A stretch of 64,000 nt of DNA from the NCBI RefSeq assembly GCF_021261325.1, contig NZ_JAJSBI010000010.1:124001-188000 (forward strand). Direction: 5' to 3'. The position numbers were made by a program, and so were the translations under genes. Below the pieces are notes generated by a model. That model saw nothing but the letters and a program-made list of their open reading frames with translations. It was not told the origin of the DNA and made no database searches. Below, piece after piece: positions 1-10,362 of this stretch. How positions within the stretch are numbered: position 1 is the stretch's first letter; each line of letters opens with the position of its first letter. The DNA comes from Streptomyces guryensis. Lineage in GTDB: Bacteria; Actinomycetota; Actinomycetes; Streptomycetales; Streptomycetaceae.

Positions 1-169
1 GGCGATGCTCTTCATCGTCTTCGACATCGAGATCGTCTTCCTCTACCCCTGGGCCGTCACGTTCGACGCCCTGGGGATCTTCGGGCTCGTGGAGATGCTG
101 CTCTTCGTGCTCACCGTCTTCGTCGCGTACGCGTACGTATGGCGGCGCGGCGGCCTGGAATGGGACTGA
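1..169 (+). CDS. nuoA: NADH-quinone oxidoreductase subunit A, 3' part
   Basis: Only the last 55 codons are in the window, read from base 2 to the TGA at 167-169. NuoA is a small membrane subunit of complex I near the quinone channel. The visible part holds the conserved acidic segment FDIEIVFLYPW, a second hydrophobic helix and the usual short charged tail ending GGLEWD. nuoB starts 14 bases downstream. The family and the operon order leave no doubt about identity; the start and promoter lie outside the window. Confidence 0.97.
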   Translation, partial: AMLFIVFDIEIVFLYPWAVTFDALGIFGLVEMLLFVLTVFVAYAYVWRRGGLEWD

Positions 170-183
170 GGGGCCTTTAGAAC

Positions 184-734
<551 letters not shown>

Positions 735-738
<4 letters not shown>

Positions 739-1490
739 GCGACGCGAACGGCACCAACGGAGCGTCGAACGGGGTGAACCCCGAAAAGGACCTCGGCGCA
801 TCCAACCTCCCCGGCCAGCGCGGCGAGGGCGGCGAGGAGATCCGCGTCCAGCGCGGCATGTTCGGCGCCAACAACGGTGGCGACACCTCCGGCTACGGCG
901 GCCTGGTCCGCTCGGTCCGCCTCCCGGGACCCGCGGCCCGCCCCTACGGCGGCTGGTTCGACGAGGTCGCCGACGAACTCGAGGGCGCGCTGGAGGAGCA
1001 GGGCCTGCTCCCGGACAACGCGATCGAGAAGACGGTCGTCGACCGCGGCGAACTCACCTTCCACATCGAGCGGGAGCATCTGCTGCGGGTCGCCCGGACC
1101 CTGCGCGACGACCCCGCGCTGCGCTTCGAGCTCTGTACCGGCGTCAGCGGCGTCCACTACCCGCACGACAAGGGCCGCGAGCTGCACGCCGTCTACCACC
1201 TGCGCTCGATCACCCACAACCGGCTGATCCGCCTCGAAGTCAGCGCCCCGGACGCCGACCCGAAGATCCCGTCCCTGGTCTCCGTCTATCCCACCAACGA
1301 CTGGCACGAGCGCGAGACCTACGACTTCTTCGGGATCGTCTTCGACGGTCACCCGGCCCTGACGCGGATCATGATGCCGGACGACTGGCAGGGCCATCCG
1401 CAGCGCAAGGACTACCCCCTCGGCGGCATCCCCGTCGAGTACAAGGGCGCCCAGATCCCGGCTCCGGACCAGCGGAGGTCGTACTCGTGA
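735..1490 (+). CDS. nuoC: NADH-quinone oxidoreductase subunit C
   Basis: A 251-residue peripheral subunit of complex I, a separate NuoC and not a NuoCD fusion. The GTG start at 735 overlaps the nuoB stop; the frame stays open upstream, but translational coupling and family length favour 735. The first ~75 residues are a low-complexity Gly/Asn-rich leader. The conserved core carries the signature WHERETYDFFGI and GHPQRKDYPLGG. The stop overlaps the nuoD GTG. Compared with NuoC2 (54802-56262), it has no repetitive C-terminal tail. Confidence 0.96.
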
Positions 1491-2809
1491 GCACTTCGCA
1501 AGCCTCTCCTCGCGAGACCACTGAAGGCACCGTCTACACGGTCACCGGTGGCGACTGGGACGAGGTCGTCCAGTCCGCGGCCCGGGCCGACGACGAGCGC
1601 ATCGTCGTCAACATGGGGCCCCAGCACCCCTCCACCCACGGAGTGCTCCGCCTGATCCTGGAGATCGACGGCGAGACGGTCACCGAGGCCCGCTGCGGCA
1701 TCGGCTACCTGCACACCGGCATCGAGAAGAACCTCGAGTTCCGCACCTGGACGCAGGGCACCACGTTCGTGACGCGGATGGACTACCTGACGTCCTTCTT
1801 CAACGAGACCGCCTACTGCCTCGCCGTCGAGAAACTCCTCGGCATCGAGGACCAGATCACCGAGCGCGCCAAGATCATCCGGGTGCTCCTGATGGAGCTG
1901 AACCGGCTCTCCTCGCACCTGGTGTGCATCGCCACCGGCGGCATGGAACTCGGCGCCACCACGATCATGATCTATGGATTCCGTGATCGTGAAATGATTC
2001 TCGACATCTACGAGCTCATCACGGGCCTCAGGATGAACCACGCGTACATCCGCCCCGGCGGACTCGCGCAGGACCTGCCGCCCGGCGCGGTGGACCACAT
2101 CCGCGAGTTCGTGAAGAAGATGAAGAAGAACCTCCCGGAGTACGACAAGCTCGCCACCGGGAACCCCATCTTCAAGGCCCGTATGCAGGACGTCGGCTAT
2201 CTCGACCTGGCCGGCTGCATGGCCCTCGGCGCCACCGGCCCGATCCTGCGCTCCACCGGCCTTCCGCACGACCTGCGCAAGACGCAGCCGTACTGCGACT
2301 ACGAGACGTACGACTTCGACGTCCCGACCGCCGACACCTGCGACTCCTACGGCCGCTTCCTGATCCGCCTCGAGGAGATGCGCCAGTCGCTGCGGATCGT
2401 CGAGCAGTGCCTGGACCGGCTGCAGCCCGGCCCGGTCATGGTCGCCGACAAGAAGATCGCCTGGCCCGCCCAGCTCGCCCTGGGACCGGACGGGCTCGGC
2501 AACTCCCTCGACCACATCAAGAAGATCATGGGCACCTCCATGGAGGCCCTGATCCACCACTTCAAGCTGGTCACCGAGGGCTTCCGCGTGCCGCCGGGAC
2601 AGGCGTACGCGGCCGTCGAGTCGCCCAAGGGCGAACTCGGGGTGCACGCCGTGTCCGACGGCGGCACCCGCCCCTTCCGGGTCCACTTCCGGGACCCGTC
2701 CTTCACCAACCTGCAGGCCATGGCGGCGATGTGCGAGGGCGGCCAGGTCGCCGACGTCATCGTCGCCGTCGCGTCCATCGACCCCGTGATGGGAGGCGTC
2801 GACCGGTGA
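1487..2809 (+). CDS. nuoD: NADH-quinone oxidoreductase subunit D
   Basis: A 440-residue subunit, homologous to the large subunit of [NiFe] hydrogenases, that forms the quinone-binding site together with NuoB. The N-terminal quinone-site loop MGPQHPSTHG is present and the protein ends with the characteristic VMGGVDR. A ~45-residue leader precedes the core, as in other actinobacteria. It overlaps its neighbours by GTGA on both sides. It is the only nuoD in the window: the second nuo cluster has none, so this one would have to serve both if NuoD is needed there. Confidence 0.98.
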   Translation: MSTSQASPRETTEGTVYTVTGGDWDEVVQSAARADDERIVVNMGPQHPSTHGVLRLILEIDGETVTEARCGIGYLHTGIEKNLEFRTWTQGTTFVTRMDYLTSFFNETAYCLAVEKLLGIEDQITERAKIIRVLLMELNRLSSHLVCIATGGMELGATTIMIYGFRDREMILDIYELITGLRMNHAYIRPGGLAQDLPPGAVDHIREFVKKMKKNLPEYDKLATGNPIFKARMQDVGYLDLAGCMALGATGPILRSTGLPHDLRKTQPYCDYETYDFDVPTADTCDSYGRFLIRLEEMRQSLRIVEQCLDRLQPGPVMVADKKIAWPAQLALGPDGLGNSLDHIKKIMGTSMEALIHHFKLVTEGFRVPPGQAYAAVESPKGELGVHAVSDGGTRPFRVHFRDPSFTNLQAMAAMCEGGQVADVIVAVASIDPVMGGVDR

Positions 2810-3681
2810 CCACCAGTTCTTCCGAGCGGGGCGTCAGCCTGGGCATGCCCGAACTGCCCGCGCCCGCCTACCCGGACGACATCCGGGCCCGGCTCGAGGC
2901 GGACGCGCGCGAGCTGATCGCCCGCTACCCCGACTCCCGGTCCGCACTCCTGCCGTTGCTGCATCTCGTGCAGGCGGAGGAGGGCCATGTCACGCGCACC
3001 GGGATGCAGTTCTGCGCGGACATGCTGAACCTGACCACGGCCGAGGTCACCGCGGTCGCCACCTTTTACACCATGTACCGGCGCAAGCCGTCCGGTGACT
3101 ACCAGGTGGGCGTCTGCACCAACACCCTCTGCGCGGTGATGGGCGGTGACGCGATCTTCGAGGAGCTCCAGGAGCACCTCGGCGTCGGCAACGGCGAGAC
3201 CACCGGCGACGGCAAGGTCACCCTGGAGCACATCGAGTGCAACGCGGCCTGCGACTTCGCGCCGGTGGTGATGGTCAACTGGGAGTTCTTCGACAACCAG
3301 ACCCCGGCCAGCGCCAAGCGCCTCGTCGACGACCTGCGCGCGGGACGCGACGTCGAGCCCACGCGCGGGGCGCGCCTGTGCACCTTCAAGGAGACCGCGC
3401 GGATTCTGGCCGGCTTCCCCGACGAGCGGCCAGGGGCCGTCGAGGAGAGCGGCAGTGCGGGACCGGCGTCGCTGGTGGGCCTCCGCCTGGCAAGGGGAGA
3501 GACCGCACCCGCGCGCGTGGTCCATCCGCGGGACGGCGGCCCGCACGAGGACGAGCCGCAGGACAGGGCAGTGCACGAACCGTCGCCGACCGAGCACCTG
3601 AGCTCACACGATGCGCCGCACGACACGTCGGCCTCCGACCCGGCCCACCCGGCAGGGCCTGCCGCCGAGGAGGGGGAGTGA
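2806..3681 (+). CDS. nuoE: NADH-quinone oxidoreductase subunit E
   Basis: A 291-residue thioredoxin-like [2Fe-2S] (N1a) subunit of the NADH-dehydrogenase module. The four cysteines are visible in CTNTLC (near residue 104) and CNAAC (near 144). The GTG at 2806 overlaps the nuoD stop. The conserved fold ends around residue 200; the last ~85 residues are a Pro/His/Glu-rich, probably disordered extension that makes the protein longer than the usual 160-240 residues. Its TGA overlaps the nuoF ATG by one base. Confidence 0.97.
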   Translation: MTTSSSERGVSLGMPELPAPAYPDDIRARLEADARELIARYPDSRSALLPLLHLVQAEEGHVTRTGMQFCADMLNLTTAEVTAVATFYTMYRRKPSGDYQVGVCTNTLCAVMGGDAIFEELQEHLGVGNGETTGDGKVTLEHIECNAACDFAPVVMVNWEFFDNQTPASAKRLVDDLRAGRDVEPTRGARLCTFKETARILAGFPDERPGAVEESGSAGPASLVGLRLARGETAPARVVHPRDGGPHEDEPQDRAVHEPSPTEHLSSHDAPHDTSASDPAHPAGPAAEEGE

Positions 3682-5027
3682 TGACCTTGGCACCCGAACT
3701 CAGGAACAACAGCCCCGAGAAGCTGCTCGCACCCGTGCTGTCGGCCTTCTGGGACGAGGACCGGTCCTGGACGCTGGACGTCTACCGAAGGCACGAAGGA
3801 TACGAGGGGCTCCGCAAGGCGCTCGCGATGTCCCCGGACGACCTGATCGCGTACGTCAAGGACTCCGGGCTGCGCGGCCGTGGCGGCGCGGGATTCCCGA
3901 CCGGAATGAAATGGCAGTTCATTCCCCAGGGAGATGGAAAGCCACACTATCTAGTTGTCAACGCCGACGAATCGGAGCCCGGGACGTGCAAGGACATCCC
4001 GCTCCTCTTCGCGAACCCGCACAGCCTCATCGAGGGCATCGTCATCGCGTGTTACGCCATCAGGTCTTCGCATGCCTTCATCTATCTGCGTGGTGAAGTA
4101 GTCCCCGTACTGCGGCGGTTGCACGAGGCCGTGCGCGAGGCCTACGAGGCCGGCTACCTCGGCGAGAACATCCTGGGCAGCGGGCTGGACCTCCAGCTCA
4201 CCGTGCACGCGGGCGCCGGCGCGTACATCTGCGGTGAGGAGACCGCACTGCTCGACTCGCTCGAAGGCCGCCGGGGTCAACCGCGGCTCCGTCCCCCCTT
4301 CCCTGCGGTGGCGGGCCTCTACGCGTGCCCGACTGTTGTGAACAACGTCGAGTCGATCGCGTCGGTTCCCGCAATCCTGCATCGGGGCAAAGAATGGTTC
4401 CGGTCGATGGGCAGCGAGAAGTCCCCCGGCTTCACGCTCTACTCGCTCAGCGGCCACGTCGCCAGCCCCGGCCAGTACGAGGCCCCGCTCGGCATCACAC
4501 TGCGCCAGCTCCTCGAAATGAGCGGCGGCATGCGGCCGGGCCACCGCCTCAAGTTCTGGACGCCGGGCGGCTCCTCGACGCCGATGTTCACCGACGAGCA
4601 CCTCGACGTACCCCTCGACTACGAGGGAGTCGGCGCCGCCGGATCCATGCTCGGCACCAAGGCCCTGCAGTGCTTCGACGAGACGACCTGCGTCGTGCGC
4701 GCCGTCACCCGCTGGACCGAGTTCTACGCCCACGAGTCCTGCGGCAAGTGCACGCCGTGCCGCGAAGGGACGTACTGGCTCGTGCAGTTGCTGCGCGACA
4801 TCGAGGCGGGCAAGGGCGTCATGTCCGACCTCGACAAGCTGAACGACATCGCCGACAACATCAACGGCAAGTCGTTCTGCGCCCTCGGCGACGGCGCCGC
4901 CTCGCCGATCTTCTCCTCGCTGAAGTACTTCCGCGAGGAGTACGAGCAGCACATCACGGGCCGCGGGTGCCCCTTCGACCCTGCCAATTCGACGGCCTGG
5001 GCCGACCGCACGGAGGTGAACGCATGA
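3681..5027 (+). CDS. nuoF: NADH-quinone oxidoreductase subunit F (NADH-binding, FMN)
   Basis: The 448-residue catalytic subunit that oxidises NADH with FMN and passes electrons to cluster N3. The glycine-rich nucleotide/FMN segment GRGGAGFPTG is at residues ~66-75. The N3 ligands lie in ESCGKCTPCREG (near 352-362) plus a fourth Cys in FCALGDGA (near 398). The ATG start is fused to the nuoE stop (TGATG) and the end overlaps nuoG (ATGA). It has no counterpart in the second nuo cluster. Confidence 0.98.
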   Translation: MTLAPELRNNSPEKLLAPVLSAFWDEDRSWTLDVYRRHEGYEGLRKALAMSPDDLIAYVKDSGLRGRGGAGFPTGMKWQFIPQGDGKPHYLVVNADESEPGTCKDIPLLFANPHSLIEGIVIACYAIRSSHAFIYLRGEVVPVLRRLHEAVREAYEAGYLGENILGSGLDLQLTVHAGAGAYICGEETALLDSLEGRRGQPRLRPPFPAVAGLYACPTVVNNVESIASVPAILHRGKEWFRSMGSEKSPGFTLYSLSGHVASPGQYEAPLGITLRQLLEMSGGMRPGHRLKFWTPGGSSTPMFTDEHLDVPLDYEGVGAAGSMLGTKALQCFDETTCVVRAVTRWTEFYAHESCGKCTPCREGTYWLVQLLRDIEAGKGVMSDLDKLNDIADNINGKSFCALGDGAASPIFSSLKYFREEYEQHITGRGCPFDPANSTAWADRTEVNA

Positions 5028-7528
5028 CCGTGACCACCAGCGCTCCCGCAGGTGGGGGAGAGGCGGCGGTCCCGCCGGAGGATCTCGTCTCGCTGACGAT
5101 CGACGGCGCCGAGATCAGCGTGCCCAAGGGCACCCTGGTCATCCGGGCCGCCGAGCAACTCGGCATCGAGATCCCCCGGTTCTGCGACCACCCTCTGCTC
5201 GACCCGGCCGGCGCCTGCCGGCAGTGCATCGTCGAGGTCGAGGGCCAGCGCAAGCCGATGGCGTCCTGCACCATCACCTGCACGGACGGCATGGTCGTGA
5301 AGACCCACCTCACCTCGCCGGTCGCCGAGAAGGCCCAGCACGGTGTGATGGAGCTCCTCCTCATCAACCACCCGCTGGACTGCCCGGTCTGCGACAAGGG
5401 CGGCGAGTGCCCCCTGCAGAACCAGGCCATGTCCCACGGGCAGGCCGAGTCCCGCTTCGAGGGCAAGAAGCGGACGTACGAGAAGCCCGTCCCCATCTCC
5501 ACACAGGTGCTGCTCGACCGTGAGCGGTGCGTGCTGTGCGCCCGCTGCACCCGGTTCTCCAACCAGATCGCGGGCGACCCGATGATCGAACTGCTGGAGC
5601 GGGGCGCGCTGCAGCAGGTCGGCACCGGCGAGGGCGACCCCTTCGAGTCGTACTTCTCCGGCAACACCATCCAGATCTGCCCCGTCGGCGCCCTGACCTC
5701 GGCGGCGTACCGATTCCGCTCCCGGCCCTTCGACCTCGTGTCCTCGCCGAGCGTGTGCGAGCACTGCTCCGGCGGCTGCGCCACCCGCACCGACCACCGG
5801 CGCGGCAAGGTCATGCGGCGGCTCGCCGCCAACGACCCCGAGGTCAACGAGGAATGGATCTGCGACAAGGGGCGGTTCGGGTTCCGGTACGCGCAGCAGC
5901 GGGACCGGCTCCAGACGCCGCTCGTACGGAACGCGGAGGGTGACCTCGAACCGGCCTCCTGGCCGGAGGCGCTGCAGATCGCCGCTCAGGGACTGCTCGC
6001 CTCGCGCGGCAGGACCGGCGTCCTGACCGGCGGCCGCCTCACCGTCGAGGACGCCTACGCGTACAGCAAGTTCGCGCGCGTGGCCCTCGACACCAACGAC
6101 ATCGACTTCCGCGCGCGCGTGCACGGCGCCGAGGAGGCCGACTTCCTCGCCGCGAAGATCGCCGGACGCGGACGTGATCTCGACGGTACGGGCCTCACGT
6201 ACACCTCCTTGGAGAAGGCGCCCGCCGTTCTGCTGGTCGGGTTCGAGGCCGAGGAGGAGGCGCCCGGCGTCTTCCTGCGGCTGCGCAAGGCCTGGCGGGG
6301 GCACGGGCAGAAGGTGTTCTCGCTCGCCACGCACACCACGCGCGGCCTGGAGAAGGCCGGCGGCACGCTGCTGCCCGCCGCTCCGGGCACCGAGACCGAG
6401 TGGCTGGACGCACTCGCCAGCGGGGTCGGACTGGAGGACGGCGGGGCGAAGGCGGCCGAGGCGCTGCGGGCCGAGGGCGCGGCGATCGTCGTCGGCGAGC
6501 GGCTGGCCGCTGTGGCAGGCGCTCTCACCGCCGCCGTACGGGCCGCCGCCGCAACCGGCGCCCAGCTGGTGTGGATCCCGCGGCGGGCCGGTGAGCGTGG
6601 CGCCCTTGAGGCGGGCGCGCTGCCCTCGCTGCTGCCGGGCGGACGCCCTGCCACCGATCCACGCGCGCGTGAGGAGGTCGCCGCGGCCTGGGGCCTCGCC
6701 GAACTCCCGCACCGCTACGGCCGCGACACCAGCCAGATCGTCGAGGCCGCCGCAACGGGCGAACTGCAGGCACTGCTGGTCGCGGGCGTCGAGGTCGCCG
6801 ACCTGCCGGATCCGGCACGCGCGCGTGAAGCACTGCAGGAGGCAGGCTTCGTGGTGTCGCTGGAGCTACGCCCCAGTGAGGTCACCGAACGCGCCGACGT
6901 CGTACTTCCCGTCGCCGCGGTCGCCGAGAAGGCCGGCACCTTCCTCAACTGGGAGGGCCGGGTGCGCTTCTTCGAGGCCGCGCTCAAGCCGGACCAGATG
7001 GCCCGCCGCCTCGCGCCCTCCGACGCGCGCGTGCTGCAGATGCTGGCCGACGCCATGGACGTCCACCTGGGTCTGCCGGATCTGCGCACCGTACGCGCGG
7101 AGATCGACCGGCTCGGTCCCTGGGACGGGCCCCGCGCCACCGAACCCCTGGAGACCGCGGCCCAGCTGCCGCGGCCGGCCGCCGGGGAAGCCGTACTGGC
7201 CGGGCACCGTCTGCTGCTCGACCAGGGACTCCTCCAGGAGGGCGACGAAGCGCTCGCCGGAACCCGGCACGCCGCTCACGCGCGCGTGTCGGCCGCGACC
7301 GCCGCCGAGGCAGGCGTCAAGGACGGCGACACCATCGCCGTGACCGGTCCCTCCGGAGCGGTCGAACTGCCGCTGCGGATCACGGAGATGCCCGACCGGG
7401 TGGTCTGGCTCCCGCTGAACTCCGCAGGCGGGGGCGTCGCCTCCGACACCGGGGCGCTGCCCGGCGCTCTCGTCCGCATCGGCCCGGCGACGCTCGTCGG
7501 CGAGGCCCCCGAGGAGGTGGAGGCATGA
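5024..7528 (+). CDS. nuoG: NADH-quinone oxidoreductase subunit G
   Basis: An 834-residue iron-sulfur subunit of the electron-input module. In order: an N-terminal [2Fe-2S] ferredoxin domain (FCDHPLLDPAGACRQC, from residue ~53), the His/Cys N5 motif HPLDCPVCDKGGEC (~116), CVLCARC (~168), then a molybdopterin-oxidoreductase-like region starting with CEHCSGGC (~245) and WICDKGRFG. These last cysteines match the extra N7-type cluster found in some bacteria. The large C-terminal domain resembles formate dehydrogenase/nitrate reductase folds but probably lacks cofactor function. Confidence 0.98.
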   Translation: MTVTTSAPAGGGEAAVPPEDLVSLTIDGAEISVPKGTLVIRAAEQLGIEIPRFCDHPLLDPAGACRQCIVEVEGQRKPMASCTITCTDGMVVKTHLTSPVAEKAQHGVMELLLINHPLDCPVCDKGGECPLQNQAMSHGQAESRFEGKKRTYEKPVPISTQVLLDRERCVLCARCTRFSNQIAGDPMIELLERGALQQVGTGEGDPFESYFSGNTIQICPVGALTSAAYRFRSRPFDLVSSPSVCEHCSGGCATRTDHRRGKVMRRLAANDPEVNEEWICDKGRFGFRYAQQRDRLQTPLVRNAEGDLEPASWPEALQIAAQGLLASRGRTGVLTGGRLTVEDAYAYSKFARVALDTNDIDFRARVHGAEEADFLAAKIAGRGRDLDGTGLTYTSLEKAPAVLLVGFEAEEEAPGVFLRLRKAWRGHGQKVFSLATHTTRGLEKAGGTLLPAAPGTETEWLDALASGVGLEDGGAKAAEALRAEGAAIVVGERLAAVAGALTAAVRAAAATGAQLVWIPRRAGERGALEAGALPSLLPGGRPATDPRAREEVAAAWGLAELPHRYGRDTSQIVEAAATGELQALLVAGVEVADLPDPARAREALQEAGFVVSLELRPSEVTERADVVLPVAAVAEKAGTFLNWEGRVRFFEAALKPDQMARRLAPSDARVLQMLADAMDVHLGLPDLRTVRAEIDRLGPWDGPRATEPLETAAQLPRPAAGEAVLAGHRLLLDQGLLQEGDEALAGTRHAAHARVSAATAAEAGVKDGDTIAVTGPSGAVELPLRITEMPDRVVWLPLNSAGGGVASDTGALPGALVRIGPATLVGEAPEEVEA

Positions 7529-8889
7529 GCCCGTACCTCGCCGCTGAAGACCTCTCGATGTTCGGCCACGACCCCTGGTGGCTGGTCGTCGTCAAGGCCG
7601 TCTTCTGCTTCGCCTTCCTGATGGTGACCGTGCTGTTCTCCATCGTCTGGGAGCGCAAGGTCGTCGCCTGGATGCAGCTGCGCATCGGCCCCAACCGGCA
7701 CGGCCCCTGGGGCATGCTCCAGTCGCTCGCCGACGGCATCAAGCTGATGCTCAAGGAAGACGTCATCGTCAAACGCGCGGACAAGGTCGTCTACGTCCTC
7801 GCACCGATCGTCGCGGCCATCCCGGCCTTCATGGCGATCGCGGTGATCCCCTTCGGCCCGGCCGACAACGAGATCTCCGTCTTCGGCACCCGCACCACGA
7901 TGCAGCTGACCGACCTGCCGATCGCGATGCTGTTCATCCTCGCGGTCGCCTCGGTCGGCATCTACGGCATCGTGCTGGCGGGTTGGAGTTCCGGATCCAC
8001 CTATCCGCTCCTCGGCGGCCTGCGCTCCTGCGCGCAGATGATCTCGTACGAGATCGCGATGGGCGCCGCCTTCGCCTCCGTGTTCCTCTACTCGGGGTCG
8101 ATGTCGACGTCGACGATCGTCGCGCAGCAGCACGACCGCTGGTACATCGTCCTGCTGCCGGTCTCCTTCATCCTCTACATCGTCACGATGGTCGGCGAGA
8201 CCAACCGCGCCCCCTTCGACATGCCGGAGTCCGAGGGCGACCTGGTCGGCGGCTTCAACACCGAGTACTCGTCGATCAAGTTCGCGATGTTCATGCTCGC
8301 CGAGTACGTGAACATGGTGACGGTCTCGGCCGTGGCGACCACGCTCTTCCTCGGCGGCTGGCGCGCCCCCTGGCCGATCAGCACCTTCTGGGAGGGCGCG
8401 AACCACGGCTGGTGGCCGCTGCTCTGGTTCGTGATCAAGGTCCAGCTGCTGCTGTTCGGCTTCATCTGGCTGCGCGGCACGCTCCCGCGGGTCCGCTACG
8501 ACCAGCTGATGAAGCTTGGGTGGAAGGTCCTCATCCCGGTCTCCGTGGTCTGGCTGATGCTGGTCGCGACCGTCCGGGCCCTCAGGAACGAGAACTACGA
8601 CTTCGCCGACATCGCCCTCTACATCGGCGGCGGCGTCCTCGCCCTGCTGCTTCTGTCCTTCGTCGCCGACATCTTCCGCGACAAGGCGGGGAAGGCCGAG
8701 CAGCCTGCCGAACAGGCCGCCGGATTCGACCCCATGGCGGGCGGATTCCCCGTGCCGCCGCTGCCGGGACAGGAGCTGCCGGCGGTGCCGAGGCGCAGCC
8801 CGCGCCGCGAGCGAGAGCTGATTGTCAGTGGCGGGCCGGATACTGCCAGTGACGGATCTTCGGATGGAAAGGAGGCGTCCGATGGCTGA
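7525..8889 (+). CDS. nuoH: NADH-quinone oxidoreductase subunit H
   Basis: A 454-residue membrane subunit at the junction with the peripheral arm, forming part of the quinone chamber. About eight hydrophobic helices are visible, with the signature loop GETNRAPFDMPESEGD. A ~65-residue polar C-terminal tail, rich in Pro, Ser and Gly, follows the last helix and makes the protein longer than NuoH2 (322 aa). The ATG overlaps the nuoG stop, and the last 8 bases overlap nuoI. Confidence 0.98.
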   Translation: MSPYLAAEDLSMFGHDPWWLVVVKAVFCFAFLMVTVLFSIVWERKVVAWMQLRIGPNRHGPWGMLQSLADGIKLMLKEDVIVKRADKVVYVLAPIVAAIPAFMAIAVIPFGPADNEISVFGTRTTMQLTDLPIAMLFILAVASVGIYGIVLAGWSSGSTYPLLGGLRSCAQMISYEIAMGAAFASVFLYSGSMSTSTIVAQQHDRWYIVLLPVSFILYIVTMVGETNRAPFDMPESEGDLVGGFNTEYSSIKFAMFMLAEYVNMVTVSAVATTLFLGGWRAPWPISTFWEGANHGWWPLLWFVIKVQLLLFGFIWLRGTLPRVRYDQLMKLGWKVLIPVSVVWLMLVATVRALRNENYDFADIALYIGGGVLALLLLSFVADIFRDKAGKAEQPAEQAAGFDPMAGGFPVPPLPGQELPAVPRRSPRRERELIVSGGPDTASDGSSDGKEASDG

Positions 8890-9523
8890 GGAACCCAAGG
8901 AGACCAAGCCCGGTTTCATGAACCCCGTCGCAGGCTTCGGCGTGACCTTCAAGGCCATGTTCAAGAAGCGGCTGACCGAGCAGTACCCCGAGCAGCAGAA
9001 GACCACCGCCCCCCGGTTCCACGGACGGCACCAGCTCAACCGCCATCCGGACGGCCTGGAGAAGTGCGTCGGCTGCGAGCTGTGCGCGTGGGCCTGCCCC
9101 GCCGACGCCATCTACGTGGAGGGCGCCGACAACACGGACGAGGAGCGCTACTCGCCGGGCGAGCGGTACGGGCGGGTGTACCAGATCAACTACGCCCGCT
9201 GCATCCTGTGCGGCCTGTGCATCGAGGCGTGTCCCACGCGCGCGCTGACGATGACCAACGAGTTCGAACTCGCCGACTCCAGCCGCGCCAACCTCATCTA
9301 CACCAAGGAGCAGCTGCTCGCGGGCCTCGAAGAGGGCATGGTCGACAGCCCGCACGCCATCTACCCGGGGATGGACGAACAGGACTACTACCGGGGGCTC
9401 GTCACCGAGGCCGCGCCAGGCACCGAGCGCCAGGTGGCACTCTCCAAGGGCGAGGTCGTCCAGGAGGCCGCCTCCACCTTCGGTGAGGACGAGCCCGCCT
9501 CGGAGAAGGTGATCGGCCGATGA
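8882..9523 (+). CDS. nuoI: NADH-quinone oxidoreductase subunit I
   Basis: A 213-residue 8Fe ferredoxin-like subunit holding clusters N6a and N6b, which relay electrons to N2. Both ligand sets are complete: CVGCELCAWACP and CILCGLCIEACP. The start at 8882 is chosen because AAAGGAGG at 8868-8875 lies six bases upstream and because it matches family length; an in-frame ATG at 8822 inside nuoH would add 20 non-conserved residues. The start lies inside nuoH, overlapping it by 8 bases. Confidence 0.97.
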   Translation: MAEEPKETKPGFMNPVAGFGVTFKAMFKKRLTEQYPEQQKTTAPRFHGRHQLNRHPDGLEKCVGCELCAWACPADAIYVEGADNTDEERYSPGERYGRVYQINYARCILCGLCIEACPTRALTMTNEFELADSSRANLIYTKEQLLAGLEEGMVDSPHAIYPGMDEQDYYRGLVTEAAPGTERQVALSKGEVVQEAASTFGEDEPASEKVIGR

Positions 9524-10362
9524 GCGCGCAACTCGCCGCCTACTCCACCTCCACCGGAGAGGCCTTCCAGTTCTGGGTCCTCGGCACCGTCGCCGTGATC
9601 GGCGCCCTGGCCACCGTCTTCATGAAGAGGGCCGTGCACAGCGCGCTCTCACTCGCCGGCACCATGATCATCCTGGCGATCTTCTACCTCGCCAACGGCG
9701 CCTACTTCCTGGGCATCGTGCAGATCGTCGTCTACACCGGCGCGATCATGATGCTGTTCCTGTTCGTGGTGATGCTCGTCGGCGTGACGGCCGCGGACTC
9801 CCTGAAGGAGACCATCAAGGGCCAGCGCTGGCTGGCCCTTCTCTGCGGGCTCGGCTTCGGCGTCCTGCTGCTCGCCGGAATCGGCAACGCCTCCCTCAAG
9901 GACTTCAACGGCCTGGGCGAGGCCAACGCGAACGGCAACGTGGAGGGCCTCGCGGCCCTCATCTTCACCAAGTACGTCTTCGCCTTCGAAATCACCGGCG
10001 CCCTGCTGATCACCGCCGCCGTCGGCGCCATGGTGCTCACCCACCGCGAGCGCACCGAGCGCGCCAAGACCCAGCGCGAGCTGTCCGAACAGCGCGTCCG
10101 GGAAGGCAAGCACATGCCGCCGCTGCCGGCGCCCGGCGTGTACGCCCGGCACAACGCGGTGGACATCGCAGGCCTGCTGCCCGACGGCACCCCGTCCGAG
10201 CTCACGGTCAGCAAGACGCTGCGTGAACGCGGCCAGATCCGTGACGTGTCGGCCGAGGCGCTCAACGACCTGCGGGCGCTGGAGCAGCGCGCGGAGGAAC
10301 GCCTGGAGCGGACCCCGATCGATCCGGCGAACCTCAAGCGGGCCGAGGAGGCGTCGAAGTGA
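9520..10362 (+). CDS. nuoJ: NADH-quinone oxidoreductase subunit J
   Basis: A 280-residue membrane subunit with five predicted helices in the first ~175 residues, including the conserved segment with the pi-bulge helix (VQIVVYTGAIMMLFLFVVML). The remaining ~100 residues form a charged cytoplasmic tail, longer than the ~180-residue enterobacterial protein but usual in Streptomyces. ATGA overlap with nuoI and GTGA overlap with nuoK. Confidence 0.97.
   Translation: MSAQLAAYSTSTGEAFQFWVLGTVAVIGALATVFMKRAVHSALSLAGTMIILAIFYLANGAYFLGIVQIVVYTGAIMMLFLFVVMLVGVTAADSLKETIKGQRWLALLCGLGFGVLLLAGIGNASLKDFNGLGEANANGNVEGLAALIFTKYVFAFEITGALLITAAVGAMVLTHRERTERAKTQRELSEQRVREGKHMPPLPAPGVYARHNAVDIAGLLPDGTPSELTVSKTLRERGQIRDVSAEALNDLRALEQRAEERLERTPIDPANLKRAEEASK

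Noticed and set aside
7276..9111. 611-codon open frame antisense to nuoH and nuoI
   Set aside because: Same GC-driven effect; no conserved motif, no ribosome site, fully covered by two well-conserved genes.
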